Below, in pieces: positions 1 through 8,486 of a DNA stretch of 20,790 nucleotides. The stretch spans positions 1 to 20,790 of the forward strand of contig CAZHMB010000012.1 in NCBI GenBank assembly GCA_964533515.1, given 5' to 3'. The notes under the pieces are model-generated. The model was not told the origin of the DNA and ran no database searches. It saw only the letters and a program-made list of their open reading frames with translations. Origin of the DNA: CAZHMB01 sp964533515 (GTDB taxonomy: Archaea > Nanobdellota > Nanobdellia > Pacearchaeales > GW2011-AR1). The translations under genes were made by a program, and so were the position numbers. Numbering within the stretch: position 1 is the first letter of the stretch; every line of letters starts with the position of its first letter.

Positions 1-37
1 GCGGCCGATATTTTTCTGTCCAAATTTCTGATGCCAT
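1..37 (-). CDS. Replication factor C subunit, N-terminal fragment
   Basis: Only the first 12 codons lie in the window; the gene continues past position 1. Reading the minus strand from the ATG at 37 gives M-A-S-E-I-W-T-E-K-Y-R-P. The W-x-E-K-Y-R-P signature opens the clamp-loader ATPases of the RFC family in archaea and eukaryotes. The small subunit is the likelier match, but the large subunit begins similarly. RFC loads the sliding clamp PCNA at primer-template junctions. The start is supported by a TATA box centred near 62, about 26 nt upstream, which suggests a leaderless mRNA. Twelve residues are few, so the assignment rests on this motif and the promoter alone. Confidence 0.6.
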   Translation of the reverse strand, partial: MASEIWTEKYRP

Positions 38-57
38 ATTAACTTTAAATCTAATCA

Positions 58-67
58 GCTTATAAAG
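58..67 (-). promoter_or_regulatory. TATA box for the RFC subunit gene
   Basis: On the minus strand this reads ctttataagc. Its centre is about 26 nt from the RFC ATG at 37, the standard distance between an archaeal TATA box and the transcription start. Transcription would begin at or next to the start codon. Confidence 0.6.
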
Positions 68-109
68 ATTTTGTCACTGAAATGATATTTTAGAGAATTA
101 TTATCCCAA

Positions 110-226
110 CTATCTGGCCCTTTCCTTTTTCATCTTTCTTTTTCGTTTTTCTTTACGAAGTCTTTTACGTTGCCATTTCCAACGCATTTGGCCTTCTTTT
201 TTCCAACGTCTTGATGATCTTTTCAT
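110..226 (-). CDS. rpl41e: 50S ribosomal protein eL41 (L41e)
   Basis: This very short gene encodes 38 residues, almost all basic or tryptophan. The second half, from residue 14, reads MRWKWQRKRLRKEKRKRK and aligns with the universal 25-residue eL41 core (M-R-x-K-W-x-x-K-R-x-R). The first 13 residues (MKRSSRRWKKEGQ) match the N-terminal extension known in longer archaeal eL41 forms. eL41 is a single helix at the interface of the ribosomal subunits. The ATG is at 226-224 and the TAG stop at 112-110. A TATA-like sequence near 262-270 on the minus strand lies about 40 nt upstream, leaving a leader of roughly 14 nt. Such genes are often missed because of their length. Confidence 0.87.
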   Translation of the reverse strand: MKRSSRRWKKEGQMRWKWQRKRLRKEKRKRKMKKERAR

Positions 227-417
227 TTGAGTGTTCCTATCTAAAATTTTAGAGAAGTTGGTTTTTAAATGTTATGTCCCATCCCCAGAGATTTTTACCC
301 AAAGATTTATAAACCAATTTTTTGTTTCTTTTATTATTCGTAAGTCATTAAATTAATAATGAATATTATGCAATTTCCGATTGGAAACAGTTAAAATAAC
401 CCAAATACAACTCCAAA
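227..417. promoter_or_regulatory. Divergent promoter region, eL41 (-) and rpoH (+)
   Basis: This 191-nt intergenic stretch holds three TATA-like sequences. One at 262-270 (atttaaaaac on minus) can drive eL41. A strong one at 305-313 (tttataaa) reads the same on both strands and could give rpoH a leader of about 80 nt. A weaker one at 390-398 (gttaaaata) is about 24 nt before the rpoH ATG and fits a leaderless transcript. A possible 11-codon ORF at 359-394 (MNIMQFPIGNS) lies inside the long leader, but nothing else supports it. Confidence 0.5.
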
Positions 418-630
418 ATGCACATTCTACAGCCGAAACATGAAAAGTTAAATGAAAACGATTCAGAAGAATTACTAAAAAAATTAAATGTTGCGAAATC
501 TCAGCTCCCGAAAATTCTTTCGAGCGATCCTGCGTTGCCAAATGATTGTAAAGTTGGCGATATTATAAAGATCGAGAGAAAGCCGTCTAAGGACGATGAA
601 GTTGTTATTTACTATAGGGTCGTTGTTTAA
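418..630 (+). CDS. rpoH: DNA-directed RNA polymerase subunit H
   Basis: This 70-residue protein matches archaeal RpoH, which equals the C-terminal domain of eukaryotic Rpb5. Recognisable features are the LPKILSSDPALP segment, the glycine-containing core CKVGDIIKIERKP and the closing YYRVVV, equivalent to the YYRxVV end of the family. The length of 70 is normal, because archaeal H lacks the Rpb5 N-terminal jaw. The subunit sits in the lower jaw of RNA polymerase, near the incoming DNA. It is the first gene of a tight transcription operon: its stop is followed after 1 nt by the rpoB start. Gene order H-B-A is the standard archaeal arrangement. Confidence 0.95.
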   Translation: MHILQPKHEKLNENDSEELLKKLNVAKSQLPKILSSDPALPNDCKVGDIIKIERKPSKDDEVVIYYRVVV

Positions 631-631
631 A

Positions 632-3600
632 ATGAGTCCAAAGAATAATCACGTTGTTGTGAAAAAATATCTTGAGGATCATTCTCTTGTTGAGTCAAAT
701 ATTGTTTCTTTCAATAATTTTATTGATCACAGAATGCAAGAGATTGTTGATGAAGTTTCTAAGGGAATAGATAATGATGATTTTGAGGTAGATCTTGGAA
801 AAATTAATGTCGGAAAACCGGAGATTACCGAGGCTGACGGAAGTACAAAAATAATTACTCCGGGTGATGCGAGATTGAGAAATTTAACTTATTCTGCTCC
901 GATTACAATGGAATTAACTGTTAAAAAAGATGACCAAGTTAATTCAGAAATTGTTGAGATTGGGAAAATTCCGGTTTTGGTTAAAAGTAAAGTTTGTAAT
1001 ACTCATGGGATGTCTGAAGAAGAATTGATAGAAAATAATATTGATCCTTTGGATACTGGTGGTTATTTTATTGTCAATGGGAATGAACGGGTTATGGTGA
1101 TGACAGAGGATCTTGCGGAGAACCAGCCGTTTATAGAGAACGATAAGAAAGGGGCGTTGTATTTGAGGCTTTTCTCATCTCGTGGAACTTATAGAATACC
1201 GACGACAATTAATGAAAGTAAAGAAGGTCTTTTTAATTTGAGTTTTACAAGATTTAGGGATCTTCCGGCGATAGTTGTTTTGAAAGCGTTGGGAATGACT
1301 TCAGAAGCAGAGATAGCAAAACATATAGGAAAGGAAACAGATAGTGTTATTGTTAATCTTTACGAGTATGTTGACATCGCGACGGCAGAAGATGCTATGA
1401 TGAAAATTGCTGAGATCTCAAATTTGCAAGGAACTAAGAAAGAAATTTTAGATAGAGTTAAACAAAGAATTGAAGGGTATTTATTGCCTCATATTGGGCA
1501 GAGTAAAGAAGATAGGATGAAGAAAGCGGTTACAATTTGTAAATTGATAAAACAATTTTTGGTTGTAAAAGAGAAGGGTCATTTAAGGACCGATAAGGAT
1601 CATTACGCGAATAAGAGAGTTAGATTATCTGGTGATTTGTTGTCGAGTTTGTTCAGAATTAATCTTGGCGTTTTGGTTAGAGATTTACTTTATTCACTTC
1701 AGAAATCTTCGAAGAGAAAGAATTTTTATTCAATAAAGACGCTTGCGAAATCTACTTTGTTTTCTCATAGGGTTGAAAGTGCGATTGCTACTGGAAGTTG
1801 GTCTGGTGAAAGGTCGGGGGTTACTCAAAATATGGATAAAACAAATTATCTTGCGACAATTTCTCAATTACAGAGGGTCTCTTCTATGTTGCCGTCGGAC
1901 CAGGAGAATTCTATGGCGAGGATTTTGCATCCAACTCATTACGGAAGATTTTGTCCTATTGAAACTCCGGAAGGAACTGAAATTGGTTTGAGAAAAAATT
2001 TGGCTTTGTTGGCAATGGTTTCAACAAGAGTTTTGATGGATGAGAATAAGTTTTTGGAAATGTTAAAAGAAAGTGGGATGGCTGTTGATGGGACCGAGGG
2101 GGAGGATGTGTTCTTTAATGGAATTTATGTCGGTAACGTCAAAGATTCTTCAAGTTTTGTTAAATCAATAAGAGAGAAAAGAAGGAATGACGCCTTGCCG
2201 ATTCAGTTGAATATTCGGGAATCAAGTGATTACGGAACTATCTTAATTTCTACAGAATCCGGAAGGGTTTTGAGACCGTTGATTGTTGTTGAAGATGGAA
2301 AGAGCAAATTGACTGAACAGCATCTTGCAGGTTTAGAACAAGGGACTGTTAAATGGGATGATTTACTTAAGGAAGGAGTTTTGGAATATCTCGACGCTGC
2401 CGAAGAAGAAAATTCTTTGATTGCTTTATACCAAGATGAAATAACCTCCGACCATACCCATCTTGAGATTGATGATATTAGTTTATTCGGGGTTGTGACT
2501 TCTTTAGTTCCTTATGCGAATCACGATCAGAGTTCAAGGTTGAATCGGGGTAGTAAGACACAGAAGCAGTCGCTTGGGTTGTATGCTGCTAATTATTTTG
2601 CTAGACTTGATACTTCTGCAAGCATTTTGGAATATCCGCAAAAGCCGATTGTTAGAAGTTTTGTTTATGATACTTTGAAAAATTATCCCGCAGGACAGAA
2701 TCTTACCATTGCTGTTATGACAAATGAGGGTTACAATATGGAAGATGCTTTGATTTTCAATAAAGGAAGTTTAGATCGTGGTGTTGGAAGAAGTTTCTAT
2801 TTTAGGCCGTATGGTACAGTTGAAATGAATTATGCTGGTGGTCTGAAAGATGAAGTTTTGGTTCCTGAGAAAGATACTTCGGGATATAAAACAGAAGAGA
2901 GTTATGCAAAGTTGGAGCCCGATGGAATTATTTATCCCGGTGCGGATGTGAGTTCAGGAGAAGTTTTGATTGGTAAAGTTGCCCCTCCTAAATTTTTAAG
3001 TGAGGCTAGAGAGATTTCAATAAGGACTAAAAAGGAAGCAAGCGTTTCTATTAAAGAAGGAGAGACTGGTGTTGTTGATGATGTTTTTCTTGCCGAGGAT
3101 AAAGAAGGAAATAGGCTCATTCAAGTTAGGATTAGGGATTTGAGGATTCCTGAATTAGGGGACAAGTACGCTACAAGTCATGGTCAGAAGGGTGTTGTTG
3201 GAATGGTTCTTCCTGAAGTTGATGTTCCTTTTACGTCGAGAGGTTTGAAGCCGGATGTTTTATTCAATCCGCATGGGTTGCCGAGCCGTATGACTGTTGG
3301 TTATTTATTGGAATTACTTGCTGCAAAAGTTGGGGCTTTGAAAGGTGAAATTATGGATGGTACTTCTTTTAGCGGGGTTGGAAAGAAAGAGCTCGAAGAG
3401 GATATGCGGGATCTTGGGTTTAGGTATGACGGTAAAGAAACTATGTATAACGCGATAACGGGAAAGAAACTTGAAGCGAAAATCTTTGTTGGAAATCTTT
3501 ATTATTTGAAGTTGAAACGTATGGTTAAGAATTTGATTCATGGAAGGGCGTCTGGAAAAGTTGCGTTGTTGACTCGTCAGCCGGTGGAAGGTCGGTCAAG

Positions 3601-3892
3601 GGGTGGTGGTTTAAGATTAGGAGAAATGGAGCAGCAAGCTTTGGTTGCACATGGTGCGTCGCTGTTGTTGAAAGAAAGATATGATTCAGATAAAGTTGTT
3701 CTTCCGATTTGTGAAAAATGTGGAAGCATTGCTGTTGAGGACAATATTCGAGGAAAAACAGTTTGTCCGATTTGTAACAGTGAAGAAGTTCAGCCAGTTG
3801 AAGTTTCATACGCTTTCAAATTATTGCTTGAAGAGTTGCAAGGATTAGGAATACATGCAGAATTAAAAATGAAAAACAAATACGATAAATAA
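632..3892 (+). CDS. rpoB: DNA-directed RNA polymerase subunit B (unsplit)
   Basis: This 1086-residue protein is the full second-largest RNA polymerase subunit. It is one chain, not divided into B'' and B' as in many methanogens and halophiles. Landmarks in order are the lobe/protrusion motif NGNERVMVMTEDL, the fork-region motif FCPIETPEGTEIGLRKNL, QSSRLNRGSKTQKQSLGLY, the hybrid-binding motif GDKYATSHGQKGVVG, NPHGLPSRMTVGYLLE, and a C-terminal zinc site with Cys1027, Cys1030, Cys1045 and Cys1048. An in-frame ATG at 596 lies inside rpoH and adds 12 unrelated residues. The ATG at 632, 1 nt after the rpoH stop, is preferred. The rpoA start follows the stop after 1 nt, so translation of the three genes is probably coupled. 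Confidence 0.97.
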   Translation: MSPKNNHVVVKKYLEDHSLVESNIVSFNNFIDHRMQEIVDEVSKGIDNDDFEVDLGKINVGKPEITEADGSTKIITPGDARLRNLTYSAPITMELTVKKDDQVNSEIVEIGKIPVLVKSKVCNTHGMSEEELIENNIDPLDTGGYFIVNGNERVMVMTEDLAENQPFIENDKKGALYLRLFSSRGTYRIPTTINESKEGLFNLSFTRFRDLPAIVVLKALGMTSEAEIAKHIGKETDSVIVNLYEYVDIATAEDAMMKIAEISNLQGTKKEILDRVKQRIEGYLLPHIGQSKEDRMKKAVTICKLIKQFLVVKEKGHLRTDKDHYANKRVRLSGDLLSSLFRINLGVLVRDLLYSLQKSSKRKNFYSIKTLAKSTLFSHRVESAIATGSWSGERSGVTQNMDKTNYLATISQLQRVSSMLPSDQENSMARILHPTHYGRFCPIETPEGTEIGLRKNLALLAMVSTRVLMDENKFLEMLKESGMAVDGTEGEDVFFNGIYVGNVKDSSSFVKSIREKRRNDALPIQLNIRESSDYGTILISTESGRVLRPLIVVEDGKSKLTEQHLAGLEQGTVKWDDLLKEGVLEYLDAAEEENSLIALYQDEITSDHTHLEIDDISLFGVVTSLVPYANHDQSSRLNRGSKTQKQSLGLYAANYFARLDTSASILEYPQKPIVRSFVYDTLKNYPAGQNLTIAVMTNEGYNMEDALIFNKGSLDRGVGRSFYFRPYGTVEMNYAGGLKDEVLVPEKDTSGYKTEESYAKLEPDGIIYPGADVSSGEVLIGKVAPPKFLSEAREISIRTKKEASVSIKEGETGVVDDVFLAEDKEGNRLIQVRIRDLRIPELGDKYATSHGQKGVVGMVLPEVDVPFTSRGLKPDVLFNPHGLPSRMTVGYLLELLAAKVGALKGEIMDGTSFSGVGKKELEEDMRDLGFRYDGKETMYNAITGKKLEAKIFVGNLYYLKLKRMVKNLIHGRASGKVALLTRQPVEGRSRGGGLRLGEMEQQALVAHGASLLLKERYDSDKVVLPICEKCGSIAVEDNIRGKTVCPICNSEEVQPVEVSYAFKLLLEELQGLGIHAELKMKNKYDK

Positions 3893-3893
3893 A

Positions 3894-6800
3894 ATGCATA
3901 AACCGGTTAAAAAACAAATTGCTGAAATAGGATTTAGTTTACTTAGTCCTGAGAAGATTAAGAAACTTAGTGCGGCGAAAATAGTTACACCAGAACTTTA
4001 TGATATTGACGGATATCCTGTTGATGGTGGTTTGATGGACTTGAGGCTTGGAGCTATTGATCCGGGTGTGAGGTGTCGAACATGTGGTGGAAGAATCAAA
4101 GAATGTTTAGGACATTCTGGAAGTATTGATCTTGCAAGAGCGGTTATGCATTTGAAATATATTCCTTTGATTGAATTGGGTTTGAGATCTTTTTGCCACG
4201 ATTGCGGAAAACTTTTACTTGATGATAATGCTTTGAATAAATATTCTCCGAGTGAAAGGGCGAAGAAGGCGAAGGATAAAAAGAAATGTCCACATTGCCA
4301 AGCTAATCAGGAAAGAATTAAGTTGGATAAACCGACGAGTTTTTTTAGAGGCAAGACAAGGGTTTTCCCGACACAAATTCGTGAGATGCTTGTTAATATT
4401 CCGGATGAAGAATTACAAAAAGTTGGGGTAAACACAGATACTTGCCGTCCCGAATGGGGCGTTCTTACAGTTGTTTTGGTTCCGCCCGTGACTGTTCGTC
4501 CGAGTATTATTTTGGAAAGTGGTGAAAGATCAGAAGATGATATAACTCACAAGTTGAGCGATATAATTAGGGCGAATCAAAGGTTGTGGGAAAATTTGAA
4601 CGCCGGTGCGCCCGAAGTTATTATCGAGGATCTTTGGGATTTACTTCAGTTTCATGTTACAACTTTTTTTGATAATACTGTTTCAAGAATCCCTCCAGCC
4701 AGACATAGAAGTGGGCAACCCTTGAAAACAATAACAGAAAGAATCAAAGGTAAAGAAGGAAGAATTAGAAAAAATCTTGCAGGTAAAAGAGTTAATTATT
4801 CCGCGAGAACAGATATTTCTCCTGATCCTGAAATTGAAATTAATGAGGTTGGTGTGACCCTTCAGATTGCGACGAAGGTAACTTCTGCTGAGACAGTAAA
4901 TGATTTGAATCTTGAGGAAATGAAAAAGTTAGTTAAGAGAGGAGATGAATATCCCGGAGCAATTTATGTTGTTAGGCCGGATGGAAAAAGAAAAAAGATT
5001 ACTGAAGAATTGAAGGACGAGATTATTGAGGAGTTGGTTTCAGGGTATAAAGTTGAAAGACATCTTCGGGATGGCGACGTAGTTTTGTTTAACCGGCATC
5101 CAAGTCTTCATAGAGGAAGTTTGATGGCCCACTTCGTGAAAGTTCTTCCGGGAAGAACTTTTAGATTACATCCTTCAACCGCAGGACCATATAATGCCGA
5201 TTTCGACGGTGATGAGATGAATATTCACAGCCCGCAAACAGAAGAAGCAAGAGCAGAAGCTAAAATTCTTTTGGATGTTAAAAGAAATATGTTTTCTCCT
5301 AAGAACGATACTAATTTAGTTGGTTGTATAAAGGATGCTATAACAGGAAATTATCTACTTGGCCAAACTAGTTTTTCTAAAGAAGATGCAAATCAATTGC
5401 TTTATAGTTCTGGATTGAATATGAAGATAAGTAAAAAAGAAATTGAAGGTTTGGAATTGTTCTCTCAACTTCTTCCAAAATTTGATTATAAGTCGGAGAA
5501 TCTTACTATTAAAGACGGAACTGTTTTGAAAGGTGTTTTGGATAAATATACTTTTGGTGATGAGGACGGAGATTTAGTTAAAGAGTTGGATAAGACTGTT
5601 GGAAGAGAAGAAACTTTTGATACTGTTAAAAGAGCTTTCAAACTTGGAACAAAATATTTGACAAATAGGGGAATTACAATTGCACTGAACGATTTTGATT
5701 TAGATGCTGGCACTCTCGGAGAAGCTAGTGAAGTTGTGAAAAAAGCTTCAGATAAAACTTCGGAGATTATTGATTCTTATGAGAAAGACACCTTGGATAT
5801 TATTCCGGGGAAATCTCAAGAAGAGTCTAGGGAAATTAACATTTTGCAGACGTTGAATGAGATTAGAACAAAGATTGGTAAGATTGTTAAGACTAATTTC
5901 CCTAAAGACAATCCTGTTAATTATATTATAACTTCTGGTGGTGGAGGAAATATGTTGAACATTACGCAGATGGCTTGTTGTGTTGGTCAGCAGTCTTTTA
6001 GGGGTAGAAGAATTGATATGGGTTACAATGATAGAACGCTTTCATTCTTTAAGAAACATGATCTTTCTCCTCGGGCGAGAGGATTTATTGATAGTTCGTT
6101 TATCAAAGGTTTAAGACCTGATGAATTTTTCTTCCAGTCTATAACCGGTAGGGATAGTTTGATGGATACTGCTTTGAGAACTCCGAAATCAGGTTATTTA
6201 TATAGAAGATTGGCGAATGCGCTTCAGGATTTGAGAGTTGAATATGACGGAACTATAAGAGATGGAAACAATAATATTATCCAATTTAAGTTTGGTGATG
6301 ATGGGAAAAGTATTCCTGAGATGCATAATGGTAAAGATATTGAACCTGGTGAAGCTATTGGTATTGTTACTGCCCAAAGTTTTGGTGAAAGTTCGACACA
6401 GATGGTTTTGAATACTTTCCACATGGCCGGTGTTGCAGAAATGCAGGTTACTCAGGGTCTTCCTAGGTTGATTGAGATTTTCGACGCGAGGAAAAAACCG
6501 AGTTCACCTAAGATGGAAATTTATATGAATAAAGAAAATAATAATGAAAATTCAGCGAGGGTTTTTGCTGAAAAGATAAAACAAGTTACTCTTGAAGAAA
6601 TTTCAAGTGAGGTTAATTTGAATTTTAGTGAGAAAAAAATTGAAATTGTTATTGATAAAAAAGGTTTACAAGCAACTCATACAGGGATTAAGAAAGTTGT
6701 TGAAAGATTGACTGATTTGGACTTTAAAGTTAAAGAATCTAGCGACGGCAATTCTATCTCTTTGAATGTTTCAGAATATGATTTCAAGGAAATTTACAAA

Positions 6801-7388
6801 CTTAAAGAAAAATTGAAGAAAGCAATAATTTCTGGTGTAAAAGGAATTGAGCAGGTTTTGATTGTTAAAAGAGATAGTGATTATGTTATCGTTACTCTTG
6901 GAACAAACTTGGAAACTATTCTGAATTTGAAAGAAGTTAATACAGATAGGATAATTTCTAATGATTTCTATGAGATTGCTGAGATTTTAGGAATTGAAGC
7001 TGCTCGACAATTAATAATGGAAGAGATTCAGGATACTCTTGACGGGCAAGGTATTGATATTAATCAAAGACATTTGAAACTTGCTGCGGACGCGATGACT
7101 TCTTCTGGAATGGTTAAAGGAGTTACAAGAATGGGAATTATTGCGCAGAAAGCTTCTATTTTAGCAAGGGCAACTTTCGAAACTCCAATAAAGCAGTTCG
7201 TGAACTCTTCGATTAAAGGAACAACAGATAAGTTGAGCAGTGTTATCGAGAATATAATTTTGAATCAGCCGGTTCCAATTGGTACGGGTCTTCCTGGATT
7301 GTTGGTTAAAGTTACAGGACCTTTGACAAAAAAAGATAAGGACAAAAAATCAGCTGAGAAAAAGACAGTTGAAAGAGTTAATAAATAA
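3894..7388 (+). CDS. rpoA: DNA-directed RNA polymerase subunit A, A' and A'' fused
   Basis: This 1164-residue protein is the largest RNA polymerase subunit as one chain; most archaea encode A' and A'' separately. The clamp zinc site is Cys61, Cys64, Cys71, His74, followed by a second CxxC pair (CHDC, CPHC). The catalytic loop NADFDGDEMNIH begins at residue 434, with the Mg-binding aspartates at 436, 438 and 440. The bridge helix region is GLRPDEFFFQSITGRDSLMD. The trigger loop starts near residue 820 (GEAIGIVTAQSFGE), where A'' would begin in split forms, and is joined to the A' part by about 30 residues without a break. It has SS at 833-834 where PG is usual. The jaw and clamp C-terminus follow, ending in a lysine-rich tail. 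The total is somewhat shorter than the usual sum of A' and A''. Confidence 0.97.
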   Translation: MHKPVKKQIAEIGFSLLSPEKIKKLSAAKIVTPELYDIDGYPVDGGLMDLRLGAIDPGVRCRTCGGRIKECLGHSGSIDLARAVMHLKYIPLIELGLRSFCHDCGKLLLDDNALNKYSPSERAKKAKDKKKCPHCQANQERIKLDKPTSFFRGKTRVFPTQIREMLVNIPDEELQKVGVNTDTCRPEWGVLTVVLVPPVTVRPSIILESGERSEDDITHKLSDIIRANQRLWENLNAGAPEVIIEDLWDLLQFHVTTFFDNTVSRIPPARHRSGQPLKTITERIKGKEGRIRKNLAGKRVNYSARTDISPDPEIEINEVGVTLQIATKVTSAETVNDLNLEEMKKLVKRGDEYPGAIYVVRPDGKRKKITEELKDEIIEELVSGYKVERHLRDGDVVLFNRHPSLHRGSLMAHFVKVLPGRTFRLHPSTAGPYNADFDGDEMNIHSPQTEEARAEAKILLDVKRNMFSPKNDTNLVGCIKDAITGNYLLGQTSFSKEDANQLLYSSGLNMKISKKEIEGLELFSQLLPKFDYKSENLTIKDGTVLKGVLDKYTFGDEDGDLVKELDKTVGREETFDTVKRAFKLGTKYLTNRGITIALNDFDLDAGTLGEASEVVKKASDKTSEIIDSYEKDTLDIIPGKSQEESREINILQTLNEIRTKIGKIVKTNFPKDNPVNYIITSGGGGNMLNITQMACCVGQQSFRGRRIDMGYNDRTLSFFKKHDLSPRARGFIDSSFIKGLRPDEFFFQSITGRDSLMDTALRTPKSGYLYRRLANALQDLRVEYDGTIRDGNNNIIQFKFGDDGKSIPEMHNGKDIEPGEAIGIVTAQSFGESSTQMVLNTFHMAGVAEMQVTQGLPRLIEIFDARKKPSSPKMEIYMNKENNNENSARVFAEKIKQVTLEEISSEVNLNFSEKKIEIVIDKKGLQATHTGIKKVVERLTDLDFKVKESSDGNSISLNVSEYDFKEIYKLKEKLKKAIISGVKGIEQVLIVKRDSDYVIVTLGTNLETILNLKEVNTDRIISNDFYEIAEILGIEAARQLIMEEIQDTLDGQGIDINQRHLKLAADAMTSSGMVKGVTRMGIIAQKASILARATFETPIKQFVNSSIKGTTDKLSSVIENIILNQPVPIGTGLPGLLVKVTGPLTKKDKDKKSAEKKTVERVNK

Positions 7389-7423
7389 GGGCTATTCTCC
7401 TCGATAAATTAGGCATGCAAAGA

Positions 7424-7431
7424 TTTATAAA
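7424..7431 (+). promoter_or_regulatory. TATA box for the NusA-like gene
   Basis: The sequence tttataaa lies 7424-7431, just after rpoA. Transcription would start near 7454, about 12 nt before the ATG at 7466. The box lies inside the longer reading frame that opens at 7415, which argues against that upstream start. Confidence 0.6.
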
Positions 7432-7465
7432 ACGATTCTATCTTTCAAAATTAAGTACATTCAAA

Positions 7466-7882
7466 ATGGTGAATACATTAAACATGCAGGACATTCGGTA
7501 TCTTAATCTTTTTAGTCGAATTACTCGAATAGATACAAGACATTTTTTTAAATATAATGAGCATTTAGTTTTCGGTGTTCCTCGAGGACAATTATCTAGG
7601 GCTATCGGAGAAAAAGGATCGAATGTTAGACAGATAAGCCAAATTTTGAGAAAAAGAGTTAAGATTGTTGCTCTGCCGAATGGAATTGAAGACGCGAAAA
7701 AGTTTATTGAAGCTATTATTAATCCAGTTACATTCAGAGAGTTGAATATAACTGATAAAGAGATTGTTATTAATGCCGGAAGTCACAGCAAAGCTGCTTT
7801 GATTGGAAGAAACAAAAGAAGATTATTGGAACTGGCACAAGTTGTTGAAAATTATTTCGGAAAAGAGTTAAGGATTGTTTAG
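7466..7882 (+). CDS. nusA: NusA-like transcription factor, two KH domains
   Basis: This 138-residue protein matches the archaeal NusA family, which has only the two RNA-binding KH domains and lacks the bacterial polymerase-binding and S1 domains. The first KH domain holds GVPRGQLSRAIGEKG, with the GxxG loop GEKG at residues 48-51. The second holds GSHSKAALIGRNKRRLLELA, with a GRNK loop at 114-117. The family usually lies in the archaeal transcription/str operon and is thought to act in elongation or termination. Here it follows rpoA directly; the usual neighbour rpl30e is missing. I chose the ATG at 7466 because the frame's earlier ATG at 7415 lies upstream of a clear TATA box. The stop is 4 nt from the end of the convergent eS1 gene. 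Confidence 0.9.
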   Translation: MVNTLNMQDIRYLNLFSRITRIDTRHFFKYNEHLVFGVPRGQLSRAIGEKGSNVRQISQILRKRVKIVALPNGIEDAKKFIEAIINPVTFRELNITDKEIVINAGSHSKAALIGRNKRRLLELAQVVENYFGKELRIV

Positions 7883-7886
7883 GGAA

Positions 7887-8486
7887 TTATTCTTTAGGTT
7901 TGTCTTCTTTAACTTCTTCTTTAGAAGGTTCTTCTTTCTTTTCAGCTAATTTATTTTCAAATTTTATTCTTCTTATTTCGCAAAGTGAAAGAGGATAAAT
8001 CTTTTTCAATTTTATACTTAACTCTTTTTGGAGCATTCCTTTTAGAATGTTGTCAAAAACATCTTCTGTTGTTTTATCTTTTACATATTTTGTAAGTTCT
8101 TCTTTGCATAAATTTCTTAGCGCTTTTCTCACAGATCTTGGAACTTTTCTTCTTGTGATTAAAAAAGGTTTTAGCTTCAATTGTGCGTCTTTACATTCTG
8201 TAGAGAAAGAATCCTCGACGTAGTTTGAACCTTTCCTTACCATTCTTTTTAAGAAATATGGAAGAAGTTTCAATTGTCTTGGCACCGAAGTTAGTTCTTC
8301 TGAATCTTTTGTTTTTTTGACAATAAGTTGAAGCAATGCACCCTTTCCTTTTAGTATCCTTGTCAAATCATAAGTTATTAATTTGTCTTCCAATTCTTCA
8401 GGACTGAAAGCAAGTAGGTCTGTTGCCCTTTTTATCAGAGGCATTTCGACGCTGAAAAATCTTTTTTTCTTTTTTAATTGAGCCAT
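7887..8486 (-). CDS. rps3ae: 30S ribosomal protein eS1 (S3Ae)
   Basis: This 199-residue basic protein matches archaeal eS1, the archaeal/eukaryotic small-subunit protein near the mRNA exit. The signals are a lysine-rich start leading to KRFFSVEMP, the LxxKLITYDLTRILKGK segment, KLKPFLITRRKVPRSVRKALR, and KIYPLSLCEIRRIKFE near the end. The length is normal. The last 20 residues are a lysine/glutamate low-complexity tail. It is encoded 109 nt downstream of eL42 on the same strand. The gap is filled by a hairpin element (E1) whose first stem ends exactly at the base before the ATG. So this gene, unlike most here, should have a structured leader rather than a leaderless mRNA. Confidence 0.9.
   Translation of the reverse strand: MAQLKKKKRFFSVEMPLIKRATDLLAFSPEELEDKLITYDLTRILKGKGALLQLIVKKTKDSEELTSVPRQLKLLPYFLKRMVRKGSNYVEDSFSTECKDAQLKLKPFLITRRKVPRSVRKALRNLCKEELTKYVKDKTTEDVFDNILKGMLQKELSIKLKKIYPLSLCEIRRIKFENKLAEKKEEPSKEEVKEDKPKE

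Noticed and set aside
359..394. 11-codon upstream ORF before rpoH
   Set aside because: It is too short, has no support beyond an ATG and a stop, and is reached only if the distal TATA box is used.
596..631. Upstream ATG that would lengthen rpoB by 12 residues
   Set aside because: It lies inside rpoH, and the ATG at 632 gives the usual RpoB start and a 1-nt gene spacing.
2932..3809. Minus-strand frames inside rpoB
   Set aside because: They are shadows of a strongly conserved gene on the other strand, with low-complexity products.
7415..7465. Upstream start for the NusA-like protein
   Set aside because: It would put a good TATA box inside the coding sequence, and the extra residues do not resemble the family.
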